Assembly: GCF_014636275.1 (NCBI RefSeq)
Contig: NZ_BMEB01000003.1
Coordinates: 310,001 to 374,000 of the forward strand
Direction: 5' to 3'
Source: Cellulomonas carbonis
Lineage (GTDB): Bacteria; Actinomycetota; Actinomycetes; Actinomycetales; Cellulomonadaceae
Length of the DNA stretch: 64,000 nt
Below are positions 63,114 to 64,000 of the stretch, piece by piece (position 1 is the first letter of the stretch; every line of letters starts with the position of its first letter). Under the pieces are notes generated by a model that searched no databases, had not been told where the DNA came from, and saw only the letters and a program-made list of their open reading frames with translations. The position numbers were made by a program, and so were the translations under genes.

Positions 63114-63979
63114 TGGCGACCACGTCGTACGAGCCCTACGAGGGCGCGAAGCTCGAGCGCATGACGCGCGACGCGGAGACCGCCAAGGCGCGGTACCCGG
63201 ACCCGATGTCGGCGCTCCTGCCGCTGCTGCACCTCGTGCAGTCCGAGGACGGCTACGTCAGCCCGGACGGCATCGCGTTCTGCGCGCAGGTGCTGGGCCT
63301 GAGCACGGCCGAGGTGTCGGCCGTCGCGACGTTCTACACGCAGTACAAGCGCCACCCCAACGGCGAGTACACGGTCGGCGTGTGCACCAACACGCTGTGC
63401 GCCGTCATGGGCGGCGACGCGATCTTCGACGAGCTCTCGGACCACCTGGGCGTGGGCCACGACGAGACCACGCCCGACGGCGCGATCACGCTCGAGCGCA
63501 TCGAGTGCAACGCCGCGTGCGACTACGCGCCGGTCGTGATGGTCAACTGGGAGTTCTTCGACAACCAGACGCCCGAGTCGGCCAAGCAGGTCGCCGACCG
63601 CCTGCGGGCGGGCGAGCCGGTCGCGCCGACGCGCGGTGCGTCCTCGGTGTGCACCTTCAAGCAGATGTCGCGCGTGCTCGCGGGCTTCAACGACGGCCGC
63701 GCGGACGAGGGCGTCGGCGCGGGCGACGCGACCCTCGTGGGCCTGCGGCTCGCGAACGAGAAGGGCTGGACGGCGCCCGGTCACGTCGACGCGGGCGGCG
63801 GCGACGAGCCGTCGCTGCCGTCGTCGCCGGCGGTCCCCGAGCCCGTCGCGTCGCAGGTCCCGACCACGGCCGGCACCGGCGGCGAGCACTCGAGCGTCGA
63901 CCAGCCGGCCGCGCCGCCGAGCGGCGGGACCGCCGACACCGAGACCGGCCGCGACGCCGGCAAGTCCGAGGAGGCGTGA
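63113..63979 (+). CDS. nuoE: NADH-quinone oxidoreductase subunit E
   Basis: A 288-residue subunit of the NADH-dehydrogenase module with a [2Fe-2S] cluster: first ligands in VGVCTNTLCAVMGG, second pair in ECNAACDYAPVVMVN. The thioredoxin-like core ends near residue 205; about 80 further residues are Pro/Ala/Gly/Ser-rich and nonconserved in appearance. Overlaps nuoF by one base. Confidence 0.95.
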   Translation: MATTSYEPYEGAKLERMTRDAETAKARYPDPMSALLPLLHLVQSEDGYVSPDGIAFCAQVLGLSTAEVSAVATFYTQYKRHPNGEYTVGVCTNTLCAVMGGDAIFDELSDHLGVGHDETTPDGAITLERIECNAACDYAPVVMVNWEFFDNQTPESAKQVADRLRAGEPVAPTRGASSVCTFKQMSRVLAGFNDGRADEGVGAGDATLVGLRLANEKGWTAPGHVDAGGGDEPSLPSSPAVPEPVASQVPTTAGTGGEHSSVDQPAAPPSGGTADTETGRDAGKSEEA

Positions 63980-64000
63980 TGACGACGACCCTCAGCCCGG
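63979..64000 (+). CDS. nuoF: NADH-quinone oxidoreductase subunit F (5' fragment)
   Basis: ATG at 63979 overlaps the nuoE stop codon and opens a frame reading MTTTLSP to the window edge. Only seven codons are present; the identity rests on the conserved nuo gene order. Confidence 0.65.

Overview
The window is very GC-rich, densely coded DNA from a plant-polymer-degrading actinobacterium, most likely Cellulomonas or a close relative. Supporting signs are GTG/TTG starts, a bS22-type ribosomal peptide, menaquinone rather than ubiquinone synthesis, ResABC/CcdA cytochrome c maturation, a Rex repressor and large secreted arabinan-degrading enzymes. The genus is inferred from gene content; no 16S rRNA or tRNA gene was seen.

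Layout. 1-7.7 kb: L-arabinose catabolism (araD, araA), a DeoR-family repressor with its own operators, and a CUT2 sugar ABC transporter (ChvE-like binding lipoprotein, GguA-like ATPase, GguB-like permease). 7.9-16.4 kb: an AbiEi/DUF559-type protein, a 1-kb non-coding control region, and a secreted 2170-residue enzyme carrying both GH51 and GH43 catalytic domains. 16.5-20.6 kb: Trk/Ktr potassium uptake, an AcuC-type deacetylase, a small HTH protein and bS22. 20.7-27.3 kb: a LacI-family repressor, a CUT1 transporter without its own ATPase, and an intracellular GH51 arabinofuranosidase. Together these suggest that arabinan or arabinoxylan is cut outside the cell, oligomers are imported by the CUT1 system, arabinose is released by the cytosolic GH51 enzyme, and it then enters the AraA/AraD route.

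27.4-38.2 kb: arylsulfotransferase-like protein, HAD phosphatase, glutaredoxin-like protein with rex, DUF488, YceI/MarR, and the cytochrome c maturation operon (phosphoglycerate-mutase-like gene, TlpA/ResA, CcdA, ResB, CcsB/ResC). 38.2-58.4 kb: dispersed menaquinone genes (menA, menE, menB, menC-menD, menF, menG) interleaved with a DUF3048 lipoprotein, an SQR-like flavoprotein, an MFS exporter, a beta-phosphoglucomutase/GH65 phosphorylase pair, an HtrA-like protease and a DoxX protein. 58.5 kb to the end: a geranylgeranyl-reductase-family gene and nuoA-E of complex I, with nuoF just beginning. Menaquinone, cytochrome c, complex I and Rex form a respiratory block.

The most informative signals are regulatory: (i) a 15-bp site matching at 14 positions before both the secreted GH51-GH43 gene and the CUT1/GH51 operon; (ii) an identical 16-bp palindrome before the lacI gene and before that operon; (iii) three copies of a 39-bp GTGAAG...CTTCAC element confined to the same two non-coding regions; (iv) a near-consensus Rex operator before the nuo operon; and (v) fifteen genes with a TANNNT/GANNNT hexamer 5-7 nt before the start codon, implying widespread leaderless transcription.
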